Source of the DNA: Catenovulum agarivorans YM01
GTDB taxonomy: Bacteria; Pseudomonadota; Gammaproteobacteria; Enterobacterales; Alteromonadaceae
Assembly (NCBI RefSeq): GCF_000281085.1
Contig: NZ_JH767522.1
Location: 184,974 to 226,441 of the forward strand
Direction: 5' to 3'
Length of the DNA stretch: 41,468 nucleotides
The number at the start of each line of letters is the position of its first letter. Position 1 is the stretch's first letter. Positions 27,405 to 35,350 of the stretch are shown one piece after another. The position numbers and the translations under genes are program-made. A model generated the notes under the pieces. That model worked only from the letters and a program-made list of their open reading frames with translations. It made no database searches and was not told the DNA's origin.

Positions 27405-27694
27405 TAAATACCCACAAACATAAAATTGTCGGTATTGTTGAGAAAACTAGTTAAAGGATAACTTAGTTTTGCTGGTTTTGCATGCTTTGAAAGACCAAAG
27501 AGAATTGTACACCTATTGAGTTTTGAAGCTTCGATAAATTGCATTTCAAAGCCACATGAAGCATTAGTAGAAAAAAGTCACGCCAACAGCTCCCAAAACA
27601 TCAAAATAAGTCTCAACACAAACTAAACTTTCCCTTGAAAAAGTCGCAACCACTGATATTCTAGCTATAAGGCAATTGGTCAAGACTAGCTACA
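27405..27694. other. Gene-free stretch between argC operator and DUF4143 gene
   Basis: No coding region or strong hairpin seen. A possible + strand promoter for the ATPase gene is TTGAAA at 27635-27640 with TATTCT at 27657-27662 (16-base spacer), which is weak evidence only. Confidence 0.35.
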
Positions 27695-29059
27695 ATGGTT
27701 AAGTTTAAACGAATTTACGAAGAAAAAATCAAATCCTGGATCAATACAAAGGAAAGGCATCCCTTACTGATTGACGGCGCTCGCCAAGTCGGAAAAAGTT
27801 ATTTAGTTGAACAAGTCATTGCCCCAAAGTATTTTAATAACATTTTAAAATTGGATTTCATGAAAGATCCAAGTTTACATTCAATTTTTAACGGCTCGCT
27901 ATCCGTTGATAATATTTTAGAAGAAGTTCAGTTAGCGACTAATCAAATATTTAACCGCGAAACAGATCTATTGTTTTTTGAAGAAGTAGGCTTGTGTCGG
28001 AATGCACTCGAGTCGTTAAAATTTTTTAGCCAAGATGCACCTGATATTCACCTAATAGCGACTGGCTCAAACATCGGTCTATTCGGAAGGTTTCCTGTTG
28101 GCAAAACCGTTAGAATGACCATTCATCAATTTACCTTTGAAGAATTCTTATGGGCAACTGATAACGAGTTACTGGCCAATTATCTGCATAAAGAGCCAAA
28201 TGTAATATCTGAACTTGCACATGACAAGTTGATGACAGCATTCAGAGAATATCTGTATGTAGGTGGAATGCCCGCAGCTATTCAAGCCTGGAATGCGCCA
28301 AACACAAATATTATTACAAGATTAAACAACGTTCGAGAAAAGCAAAATAACATTATTGATGATTACATAATGGATTTTGGCAAATTTGCTGAAGATGACA
28401 AAGTATCGCCAATGATCACAGAAAGGATCTACAAAAGCATACCTGTACAGCTGTCTCTCACCCACGAAGAAAAACCAATGCCGCGTTTCAAATTTCGAGA
28501 TGCGATGAACAATAGAAAAACGACTTATAACGAGGTAAGTTCACCCGTCTCATTTCTGGAACGACTAAAATTGGTCAGACGCATCCATCAGATTGATACG
28601 GTGAATCAAAAATTTCCATTAAAAGCTATGGTCAAAGAATCGTTATTTAAATTATGTCTAACTGATATTGGATTACTAAATGCTATGTTAGATATACAAT
28701 TTACCCAAATCAGGAACAAAGATTTTGCCTTCAATGGATTCCTTGCGGAGGTGTTTGTTTTAAATGAAATGTTGAGCTCTCATACTTCGCCGCACGCCTC
28801 TAATATTTATTCATACAAAAAAGGTGATTTAGAAGTTGAATACATTATTCAAGGAAAAGATGGAACTCCTATCCCTATAGAGGTTAAAAGTGGCAACAAC
28901 ACCAAGGCAAAAAGCCTAGTTGCTTTGATGAAAAAATCTGAGCTTAAAAAGGGTTACAAGTTAACTGCAAAGAATGTTCAGGTAAATTCCAACAGAGATA
29001 TTGAGCAATGGCCAATTTATCTAGCCAAATCTTTGTACAACAAACTCACGCGTTTCTAA
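27695..29059 (+). CDS. AAA_14/DUF4143 family ATPase
   Basis: 454 residues. The N-terminal AAA module has Walker A GARQVGKS (about 28-35). A Walker B-like strand LLFFEEVG has Glu where most relatives have Asp, and the sensor region is IATGSNIGLF followed by the typical FTFEEFL. The C-terminal DUF4143 region carries a PD-(D/E)XK nuclease-like pattern, DLEVEYII then IPIEVKSG. Members are widespread, often single accessory genes, and their job is not settled; DNA or toxin-antitoxin links have been proposed. It stands alone between argC and metB. Confidence 0.85.
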   Translation: MVKFKRIYEEKIKSWINTKERHPLLIDGARQVGKSYLVEQVIAPKYFNNILKLDFMKDPSLHSIFNGSLSVDNILEEVQLATNQIFNRETDLLFFEEVGLCRNALESLKFFSQDAPDIHLIATGSNIGLFGRFPVGKTVRMTIHQFTFEEFLWATDNELLANYLHKEPNVISELAHDKLMTAFREYLYVGGMPAAIQAWNAPNTNIITRLNNVREKQNNIIDDYIMDFGKFAEDDKVSPMITERIYKSIPVQLSLTHEEKPMPRFKFRDAMNNRKTTYNEVSSPVSFLERLKLVRRIHQIDTVNQKFPLKAMVKESLFKLCLTDIGLLNAMLDIQFTQIRNKDFAFNGFLAEVFVLNEMLSSHTSPHASNIYSYKKGDLEVEYIIQGKDGTPIPIEVKSGNNTKAKSLVALMKKSELKKGYKLTAKNVQVNSNRDIEQWPIYLAKSLYNKLTRF

Positions 29060-29063
29060 AAAC

Positions 29064-29091
29064 AAAAAAGCCCGCTATATATCAGCGGGCT
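29064..29091 (-). terminator. Intrinsic terminator of metB
   Basis: AGCCCGCT / AGCGGGCT stem with a seven-base loop. On the minus strand it is followed by a run of six T. It also lies just past the convergent ATPase stop codon, but there is no T-run on the + strand. Confidence 0.88.
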
Positions 29092-29114
29092 ATTCAAGTG
29101 TTCAAGGAAGGATG

Positions 29115-30266
29115 TTACAGCGCATCTAACGCTTGTTTTACATCTGCAACTAATTCGCTGCTGTCTTCAATACCAACAGAAAAACGCACTAATGTTTGAG
29201 TAATGCCTGCTTTTAATTGTGCGGCTTCATCCATAGCAGCGTGTGTCATGGTAGATGGGTGACAAACTAAACTTTCAGTCCCACCTAACGACTCAGCTAG
29301 ACTGAAGTGTTCTAACTTGTCGATAAAACGCGTGACTTCGTCGGTTGTGCCTTTTAATTCGAACGACAACATAGCACCAAAACCGTGTTGTTGTTTTTTG
29401 GCAATTTCATGACCAGGATGGCTTGGTAAACTTGGGTGATATACCTTATCTACCGCTGGGTGGTCTTTTAATACATCAACTAAAGCCAATGAGTTTTCTT
29501 GGTGTTGTTTCATACGTGGAACTAAAGTGCGTACGCCACGTAAAGTCATGTAGCTGTCGAATGCTGAACCTGTAATACCGATACAGTTTGCCCACCATGC
29601 TAGCTCTTCACCTAACTCTTTAGTTTTAGTAACCACAACACCACCAACAACGTCGCTATGACCATTGATGTATTTTGTGGTTGAATGGACAACTATGTCT
29701 GCACCTAAAGTAAGTGGTTGTTGGAATACCGGTGACAAGAAAGTATTGTCTACTGCCACTAAAGTTTCAGTTTGTTTAGCGCGAGCACAAATGTCGCTTA
29801 AGTCGCTAATGCGCAATAACGGGTTACTTGGTGTTTCTACCCAAATAACTTTTGGTTTAGCCGCGAAAGCCGCATCTAACTCTTGTTGATTAGTTTGATT
29901 GATAACTTGCAGTTTAAACGCGCCACGTTGCGCTAAGTTGACAAATAATCGATAACTGCCACCGTAACAATCGTGTGGCACAACTAATAAATCGTCTGGG
30001 CGTAATAATTGGCAAACTAAGTGAATAGCAGCTGTACCAGTTGCAGTAACAACACCATGTGCACCATGCTCTAATTCAGCTAATGTATTAGCTAAAATGT
30101 CACGCGATGGGTTGCCACAACGGCTATAATCGTATGGACCTTTTTGGTTAAAACCTTCAAACGCATAGGTGCTTGATAAATAAATTGGTGGAACAACGGC
30201 GTTATATTGGCCATCCGATTCAATACCACCACGCACTGCGATGGTTGCTAAATTTTTTTTGCTCAT
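29115..30266 (-). CDS. metB: Cystathionine gamma-synthase / O-succinylhomoserine (thiol)-lyase
   Basis: 383 residues, close to E. coli MetB (386). PLP enzyme of methionine synthesis joining O-succinylhomoserine and cysteine. The PLP lysine is K198 in HSTTKYINGHSDVVGG; YSRCGNPSR and ATGTAA are also present. It diverges from metJ across a shared region with met boxes, so it is expected to be repressed by MetJ with S-adenosylmethionine. Unlike E. coli, metL does not follow; a terminator does. Confidence 0.95.
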   Translation of the reverse strand: MSKKNLATIAVRGGIESDGQYNAVVPPIYLSSTYAFEGFNQKGPYDYSRCGNPSRDILANTLAELEHGAHGVVTATGTAAIHLVCQLLRPDDLLVVPHDCYGGSYRLFVNLAQRGAFKLQVINQTNQQELDAAFAAKPKVIWVETPSNPLLRISDLSDICARAKQTETLVAVDNTFLSPVFQQPLTLGADIVVHSTTKYINGHSDVVGGVVVTKTKELGEELAWWANCIGITGSAFDSYMTLRGVRTLVPRMKQHQENSLALVDVLKDHPAVDKVYHPSLPSHPGHEIAKKQQHGFGAMLSFELKGTTDEVTRFIDKLEHFSLAESLGGTESLVCHPSTMTHAAMDEAAQLKAGITQTLVRFSVGIEDSSELVADVKQALDAL

Positions 30267-30292
30267 AAATTCTGCTACTTTGGGTTTATTTT

Positions 30293-30316
30293 AGACGTCT
30301 ATACGGCTAAAATGTA
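30293..30316. promoter_or_regulatory. Met boxes (MetJ operator) between metB and metJ
   Basis: A perfect AGACGTCT at 30293-30300 is followed in register by ATACGGCT (30301-30308) and a weaker AAAATGTA. Tandem eight-base repeats of this consensus are how MetJ dimers bind cooperatively. The site lies 27 bases from the metB start. Confidence 0.88.
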
Positions 30317-30454
30317 TCGTTATGCACTATATGGGTCAAGTGATTTATCTTATTTGACCTGTATTGCGGAAATTTTTACATTATATACTTTATAACCAAC
30401 TTACCCAATGACCATTTTGTTTGGGCATAATTTTAAATTTAGGTACGAATAACA

Positions 30455-30799
30455 ATGACAAAACGTAATGGCCCAACAATTTGGGATGGAAACTATATTC
30501 ACCCTTATGTCGAGCACGGCAAAAAGAGTGAAAAAGTTAAAAAGATCACTGTATCTATTCCAACCAATGTTTTGAAAGTTTTAACCGACGAACGTACCCG
30601 CAGACAAATTAATAATCTTAAACATGCAACCAACAGTGAGTTATTGTGTGAAGCGTTTTTACACGCATTTACCGGCCAACCATTGCCAACCGATGAAGAC
30701 TTAGCCAAAGATGCAGTTCATCGTATTCCTGCTGAAGCTAGGCAGATAATGACAGAAATGGGCATTGAGTTTGAAGAGGAAGATGAGCTGGAGGAATAG
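30455..30799 (+). CDS. metJ: Methionine repressor MetJ
   Basis: 114 residues. Ribbon-helix-helix repressor that uses S-adenosylmethionine as corepressor. Nearly the full family signature is seen: [17 protein letters not shown] (DNA-contacting strand), [19 protein letters not shown] and [15 protein letters not shown]. The C-terminus is more acidic than in E. coli. Divergent from metB and probably autoregulated through the shared operator. Confidence 0.98.
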   Translation: MTKRNGPTIWDGNYIHPYVEHGKKSEKVKKITVSIPTNVLKVLTDERTRRQINNLKHATNSELLCEAFLHAFTGQPLPTDEDLAKDAVHRIPAEARQIMTEMGIEFEEEDELEE

Positions 30800-30831
30800 T
30801 GGGCTTGTGGGCACAATCTAATCTTGAGTAG

Positions 30832-30953
30832 ACTATTCATCCATGAAGAGCAGGCCCTGTCGCCTTCCGTAGCTCCACCTCAGCAAGCTGCGAAGCGGTG
30901 CTTCGGTCTAGCTTCGCCCATGAAAAAGAAATTTTGCTCTAGATTATTGCCCA
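30832..30953 (+). repeat. Degenerate hairpin repeat element F, downstream of the TIR gene
   Basis: The segment 30918-30952 (CCATGAAAAAGAAATTTTGC and on) matches 34227-34261 in the same orientation at about 32 of 35 positions. Upstream it contains TTCATCCATGAA and GCGAAGC-type pieces of the family core in shuffled form. There is no gene in 30800-30975. Confidence 0.65.
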
Positions 30954-30975
30954 AGCACATGCAAATTTTAAGAGT

Positions 30976-32280
30976 TTATTTAACAGCCTTTTCCTGCTGC
31001 TCGATTAAATACCAATTTTTATCTGGCATTTGTACTTGAGTGATCCATTGCCAATTGTCTGAGCTCAGTGGAATTTCTACGCCATTTGACAACAACATAG
31101 TGCTCGCGGCTATATTAGGTTGTTTATTCAACACAACGAATACAGACTGATTATCAACTAAATGGCTGAACAATTGAGCGGTATAAGTCACTTTGCCTGA
31201 GCTTGAGTTGTATAACCCCTCAATATCACTCGGGTATTGCGATTTTTGATATTGAGCTTGCCACTGCTCTGGCAGCTTATAGCCAAATTGTTGCTCAACA
31301 TGCTGTTGCCAAACAGAAAAAGTACCGAGTCGTTCGTAAACAGAAGCAAGGTTAAGCAAATAAGTTTGCTGTACTGGCCAAAAATAATAAACCTCTTCCA
31401 TCGGCATATTTGAGTAGCTAGTAAAGAGCTGGTTTGGATCAAAATGTCCCTTGTCGACTAAAGCTTGTATCACTTTATCCAAATTTGTCGTTTTCAATTT
31501 GATCATATCCAACAACAAAGGCAAACCCAATTCACCTTCTCTTTCGGTTAACAGCGCTAGGTTATCTTTATTTGCCAAAAACTTATTTAAGCCTTCTAGG
31601 TCTGCATCCATAATTAATTGACGCAGTTTTTTTTGCCCTTGGCTTAACCACAAATGTGGATCATCTACCGCAGCTTGTGGTTCAACACTGGTATTTTGTG
31701 CCGTTTTTACTTCAGCCAAATGTTCATCTACAGGTTCAACTTTCCAACCAGCAAATAACAACAGCATGACCAATACAAACACAGATCCTGCCGCAGCAAT
31801 TATTGCTGTCGACCAGTGCGAAGGTGATTTTTTACTTTTGCGGCTAGGTAAGGCTGAGTTAGCTTGTTTGCTAGTAGCTGCATTTGGTAGGCTTTTAATT
31901 TGTTCAGCCAACTGATACCTGCTTTTTTGCTGGGAGGCATATTCAAGACTATCAATCCACTGGCAGCTTGAAATATAAAATTCTAAATCTGCACTCGGTG
32001 CTATATCTTGCAAACGCAGCGGAATAATCTTTTTACCTTTACTAAAGGCTCGTTCAACCTCTTTTGCCACAGCACTAGAGTGATTCGAATGCTCAGTTAA
32101 TACCAGTACCAGTACCTGGCTTTGTTCAATACCTTTAACAATTTCAGCACCATAATGCGCCGAAGCTGGAATATTGCGCGGTGCTAACCAACACACTAGT
32201 TGCTGCTCTTCTAAAAACTCAACAAGCTCGGCGACTAGGTCATAGTCTCGACTAGCGTGGCTAATAAATGCATCAAACAT
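30976..32280 (-). CDS. Membrane-anchored TIR-domain protein
   Basis: 434 residues. The N-terminal TIR domain (about 1-112) has the bacterial TIR_2 pattern FDAFISHASRDYD, CWLAPRNIPAS and SSAVAKEVERA with candidate catalytic Glu E74, ending CQWIDSLEYA. A basic stretch (RKSKK, 147-151) precedes one membrane helix at about 158-178, which by the positive-inside rule puts the TIR domain in the cytosol. The remaining 255 residues would be periplasmic. They include ankyrin-like helices (LIMDADLEGLNKFLA; ALVDKGHFDPNQLF) and a beta-rich end. TIR enzymes split NAD or make cyclic ADP-ribose isomers. It starts 14 bases after the SLOG gene, with AAGGA before the ATG, so both form one operon. Confidence 0.88.
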   Translation of the reverse strand: MFDAFISHASRDYDLVAELVEFLEEQQLVCWLAPRNIPASAHYGAEIVKGIEQSQVLVLVLTEHSNHSSAVAKEVERAFSKGKKIIPLRLQDIAPSADLEFYISSCQWIDSLEYASQQKSRYQLAEQIKSLPNAATSKQANSALPSRKSKKSPSHWSTAIIAAAGSVFVLVMLLLFAGWKVEPVDEHLAEVKTAQNTSVEPQAAVDDPHLWLSQGQKKLRQLIMDADLEGLNKFLANKDNLALLTEREGELGLPLLLDMIKLKTTNLDKVIQALVDKGHFDPNQLFTSYSNMPMEEVYYFWPVQQTYLLNLASVYERLGTFSVWQQHVEQQFGYKLPEQWQAQYQKSQYPSDIEGLYNSSSGKVTYTAQLFSHLVDNQSVFVVLNKQPNIAASTMLLSNGVEIPLSSDNWQWITQVQMPDKNWYLIEQQEKAVK

Positions 32281-32294
32281 GCGTCAATCCTTCA

Positions 32295-33950
32295 TTAACC
32301 ACCATGGGCTGCAGATAGCTCTTTTTGCTGAGTTGTCTGCGCCCAAATAAAGTGTTCCAGCGACAACGCATGGCCAATTTCTAACAAGACTTTATTTGCA
32401 TGGCTGTCGTTATCGCAACCAGCGAGTATATCTACCGCTTGTTGGGTGAGTTTCGCGCTCGACTGGTATTGAGTTAATAACTCTTTCACTGAGTTATTAT
32501 TTGCCATCATTTCCACTGCCGCTGCCGATAGCGGCAACAAGGCACTGGTAAATACCAGCCAATTTTTTACTTCAACCCCAGCCCATTCTTGAGTGGTTAA
32601 AAATTGATAACACACAGGAATAAATAACAAACATAACAGTCCAACAGGAATAAATATCGACAATTTGACCAACCATTCGCTACATTTATGCTGCTTTGTC
32701 AGTTTAGCGTGCGCAGCTTGGTAATAGGCCAATTGTTCATGCAACCAGATAGACTTTAAATCAGCTAAATTAATAGATTCACAGCCAGCGCTACTACCGG
32801 CTAAACTCGCTTGTTTGAGCACTTTTTTCACAACTTGTTGTTTGGCTGAAAAATTTGCTGGGATGGAATTAGCAACCGACTGACTAGCATTGTCACCAAT
32901 AAGCGCTCTTTGTTGCCAAAAAAATTCAATACGTAAGGCTTCAGCAATTGCCCGATACAAAGTGTAATTGGCTTTAATTTTGTTTGGATTGCGCCACTTA
33001 TACCAAATAAACCCAAGTACAAAGGTGATGACATAAGCTGATAACACAATAAGCGAGGGCAATATTTTGGCAAAAACCAGAAATAACAAGGAAATGAGCA
33101 CGGTTAACCCAGCTACTGTGTAGTGAGCATGTTTAACTTGTTGCTGAGTAAAATTTGCCAAACGGTCAAAATGAGCAAAGTGTTCAGATATTCTATCTTG
33201 ATCTGCGCTTGCACCTTCTTTGGCAGACAGTTTATTCAAAGGCAATAAACTGTTTTGTTCACTGGTCGCTAACGCCTTTGCTAACTTGCTCAATTGTGCG
33301 ATTAAATCCACCAGCGTTTTGGGGATAGCTGGTTGTAAACTAATAGGTTTAATACTGGTTAAGTAGCCTTCAGCTTGCCCTTCAACCGGGATCACATAAG
33401 TTGGCACACTAGTATCTTGCGTCCATTGCACTGTTTTATGCGTTAGGTGATGCATTCGATACTGCGGCGAAAAAGCCATTTTTGTTGTAAAGGCTGTGCC
33501 ACCTGGCGCATCACTATTTTGCAAATCCCACAGCGACAGCAGTAAATCGCTTTTATTGGTTAAATAGCTTGAGAGGTTTTGGTAACACAGATCACGCTCA
33601 ACTTGTGGGTTTAGATGAATAACGCGCCCTTGTTGGTCTTTTATTTGTGTTAATAGTGTTTCTAGCTGCGCTTGCTCGCGTGGTGAAAAGTCTTGTTTAT
33701 ACATGGCCAGCGGCATAGGCAACACAGCAGTGGTTCGAATATTATAACCTTGCTGCTGCATTTCTAGCGCCGCTTGGCTAACTAACCAATCAGCGCCAAC
33801 GGCCATACCTGTTACTATGCGCAGTTGCAAAAAAGGGTACTGCTCGGTTATTGCCGTTAGATATTTTGTAACTTTCTGTTGTAACTCAACTTGCGAATTT
33901 TTCGGCAAATTGCGATGTCCAGTTACCCCTATTACTAGTTCTAATTCCAT
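32295..33950 (-). CDS. SLOG-domain protein with two membrane-helix pairs (SLATT-like)
   Basis: 551 residues. The N-terminal SLOG/LOG-like Rossmannoid domain (about 1-195) has IGVTGHRNLP (7-16), IVTGMAVGADWLVSQAA (45-61) and DLLLSLWD..APGGTAF (135-154), the nucleotide-binding loops of the family. Two hydrophobic pairs follow, at about 278-296/299-317 and 428-448/464-482. Each sits beside a helix of the SLATT kind: YRAIAEALRIEFFWQQRAL (332-350) and WLHEQLAYY (402-410). SLOG domains bind NAD-, ADP-ribose- or nucleotide-like ligands, and SLATT pairs are proposed pore-type effectors. Being first in an operon with a TIR gene, it is the likely receiver of a TIR-made signal. This is inferred, not shown. 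Confidence 0.82.
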   Translation of the reverse strand: MELELVIGVTGHRNLPKNSQVELQQKVTKYLTAITEQYPFLQLRIVTGMAVGADWLVSQAALEMQQQGYNIRTTAVLPMPLAMYKQDFSPREQAQLETLLTQIKDQQGRVIHLNPQVERDLCYQNLSSYLTNKSDLLLSLWDLQNSDAPGGTAFTTKMAFSPQYRMHHLTHKTVQWTQDTSVPTYVIPVEGQAEGYLTSIKPISLQPAIPKTLVDLIAQLSKLAKALATSEQNSLLPLNKLSAKEGASADQDRISEHFAHFDRLANFTQQQVKHAHYTVAGLTVLISLLFLVFAKILPSLIVLSAYVITFVLGFIWYKWRNPNKIKANYTLYRAIAEALRIEFFWQQRALIGDNASQSVANSIPANFSAKQQVVKKVLKQASLAGSSAGCESINLADLKSIWLHEQLAYYQAAHAKLTKQHKCSEWLVKLSIFIPVGLLCLLFIPVCYQFLTTQEWAGVEVKNWLVFTSALLPLSAAAVEMMANNNSVKELLTQYQSSAKLTQQAVDILAGCDNDSHANKVLLEIGHALSLEHFIWAQTTQQKELSAAHGG

Positions 33951-34106
33951 ATTCCAATACTCTTGTAGCTAACCTACAAAAGTATAAGATATTGATGGTA
34001 TTAATAAAACTATTTTTTATAAGTGCAAATACAATCCAACACCGAGGCAATCGGGGTGCGAAATATCTCATTTGTTATAGCTAGTGCTGTAAGTCCGTGC
34101 AATCAG

Positions 34107-34139
34107 CCCATTGGAAGCATAATTTTCTAAAAACGCTGC
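34107..34139 (-). repeat. Partial arm of hairpin element B
   Basis: AGCCC..GAAGCATAATTTTCTA and the following AAAACGCT match the reverse complement of the right arm at 1833-1866 with a few differences. The rest of the element is missing here. Confidence 0.65.
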
Positions 34140-34159
34140 TAGTAAGATGCAATATATCC

Positions 34160-34285
34160 AAAAGAGCGAGAGCATAACTTTCGCAAAACCGCTGTGAATA
34201 CATCCTTGTACGCTTCGCTTTTTCATCCATGAAAAAGAAATTTTGCTCTAAGTTATTGCTCTAACTCTTTTTACCTATTGTGGTG
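34160..34285 (-). repeat. Hairpin repeat element D (inverted copy of element A)
   Basis: Reverse complement of 1546-1668 with about three differences over some 120 bp. It has the same near-terminal AAAAGAGC ends, the inner CTTTTTCAT/ATGAAAAAG hairpin and the shared CAATAGGTAAAAAG flank. Confidence 0.85.
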
Positions 34286-34338
34286 CGGCTAAGTTTTTAG
34301 CCTAGTTCCTCAACGTTCAAACAGCCATAAAAATGTAA

Positions 34339-34452
34339 AGGCAGGTAAATGGATGTGTTGCGAGCAAAACTTCACAAAACATGGAAGTTTTGTGCGAGCG
34401 ATTCAGGGACGAACTTGAAGCGTTTTTGCGAGGAATATTCCATTTGCCTGCT
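34339..34452 (+). repeat. Hairpin repeat element C
   Basis: Arms AGGCAGGTAAATGGA (34339-34353) and TCCATTTGCCTGCT (34439-34452) enclose an inner hairpin CAAAACTT/AAGTTTTG around ACATGG. GTGCGAGCG, CAGGGACGAA and AAGCGTTTTTGCGAGG follow. The block order is the same as in elements B and E. It ends about 55 bases from the miaE stop. Confidence 0.75.
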
Positions 34453-34506
34453 GACTTCTCTGCCACCCACACAGCAACAATAACTTTCCAACCTATGTGC
34501 ACAAAA

Positions 34507-35082
34507 CTAATGAAGTGCCGCCCTAAAAGGCTGCCGAGCGCAAATCTCAGCTTCCGCAATTAAAATTTCTTCTAAGCGAGTATCAACGGTTTCTTTATCA
34601 AAATACTCATAAGCCAATTCAACAAACAAGTTTTTGTGCGTTTTTTCAGAATCAGCAATTTGTTGATAAAAATCTTGCTCTGGAGAACCATCCGGTAAAG
34701 CTTGGGCAACTAACGAAAAACGTTCGTAACCACGCGCTTCAATCACAGCGCCCACCAACAAACGATCAATAAAAAACTCATCAGTGCCTTTGCGAAACAA
34801 AGCACGAATTTCGTGGATATAAGGGTCTTTTTGATCATTACCTAAAGTAGCACCACGACCGTATAAAATTTTAATCACTTCTTTAAAGTGGATCATCTCT
34901 TCAATGGCTAGATCAGCCATAGCACGCACTAATTTTTCGCGGTCAGGGTAATGCGATAACATAGAAACCGCCATACCAGAGGCTTTTTTCTCAGCCGCAG
35001 CGTGATCTTGTAAAAAGGTATCAAAGTCAGCTAAAACAGCTTCAGTCCACTCAAAAGGCGTATCGTATTTCAATTCAAACAT
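34507..35082 (-). CDS. miaE: tRNA-(2-methylthio-N6-isopentenyl-A37) hydroxylase
   Basis: 191 residues. O2-dependent di-iron monooxygenase that hydroxylates the isopentenyl side chain of ms2i6A at position 37 of tRNAs. Ferritin-like four-helix bundle with metal ligands in DHAAAEKKASG, LAIEEMIHFKEV, AVIEARGYERF and DSEKTHKNLF, all present. Its start is one base after the stop of the small gene upstream, so it may be transcribed with the secretion locus or from a local promoter. Confidence 0.93.
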   Translation of the reverse strand: MFELKYDTPFEWTEAVLADFDTFLQDHAAAEKKASGMAVSMLSHYPDREKLVRAMADLAIEEMIHFKEVIKILYGRGATLGNDQKDPYIHEIRALFRKGTDEFFIDRLLVGAVIEARGYERFSLVAQALPDGSPEQDFYQQIADSEKTHKNLFVELAYEYFDKETVDTRLEEILIAEAEICARQPFRAALH

Positions 35083-35083
35083 A

Positions 35084-35335
35084 TTATTCGTCTTCTATTT
35101 TGAGCATTTGTATTTGCTCAAAACCTAATTTTTTAAAATATTCTTCGCGGTAATTTTTAACTGCGGCAGAGGTTTTACTTGTGGCAGCAACTTGCTGTTC
35201 CATGCGTAAAAAAGCAGTTAAATCTATATTTTCTGCCGCTGCAACTGCTTCATGCATATCTTTAAATTTGTCGTAGGCGAAACTAATTTGTTTCGGTTGT
35301 TTGTTGAAGATATAACAAATTTTTCGAACAGCCAT
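35084..35335 (-). CDS. Small protein coupled to miaE, unknown function
   Basis: 83 residues, start preceded by AGAGAG. No signal peptide or membrane helix; strand-then-helix beginning (MAVRKICYIFNKQPKQ) and a charged helical remainder. The one-base gap to miaE supports a real, coupled gene. I do not recognise the family. Confidence 0.6.
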   Translation of the reverse strand: MAVRKICYIFNKQPKQISFAYDKFKDMHEAVAAAENIDLTAFLRMEQQVAATSKTSAAVKNYREEYFKKLGFEQIQMLKIEDE

Positions 35336-35350
35336 AACTCTCTCTAAGCC

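Larger units (their letters stand above)
33951..34506. other. Gene-free stretch upstream of the SLOG gene with hairpin repeats
   Basis: No coding region seen. About 34101-34452 is filled with repeat-family pieces. The A/T-rich 33960-34070 probably holds the promoter of the SLOG-TIR operon; AGTATA at 33981-33986 reads TATACT on the minus strand, a possible -10 box, but no convincing -35 was found. Confidence 0.5.

Noticed and set aside
30824-31039. 71-residue frame between metJ and the TIR gene
   Set aside because: It is made of repeat element F and the antisense of the TIR gene end.
30976-33950. Canonical Thoeris (ThsA/ThsB)
   Set aside because: The TIR and SLOG parts fit in spirit, but there is no SIR2 or other NADase effector domain and the SLOG protein has four membrane helices instead.
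34381-34563. 60-residue frame downstream of miaE
   Set aside because: It begins inside hairpin element C and continues antisense to miaE.
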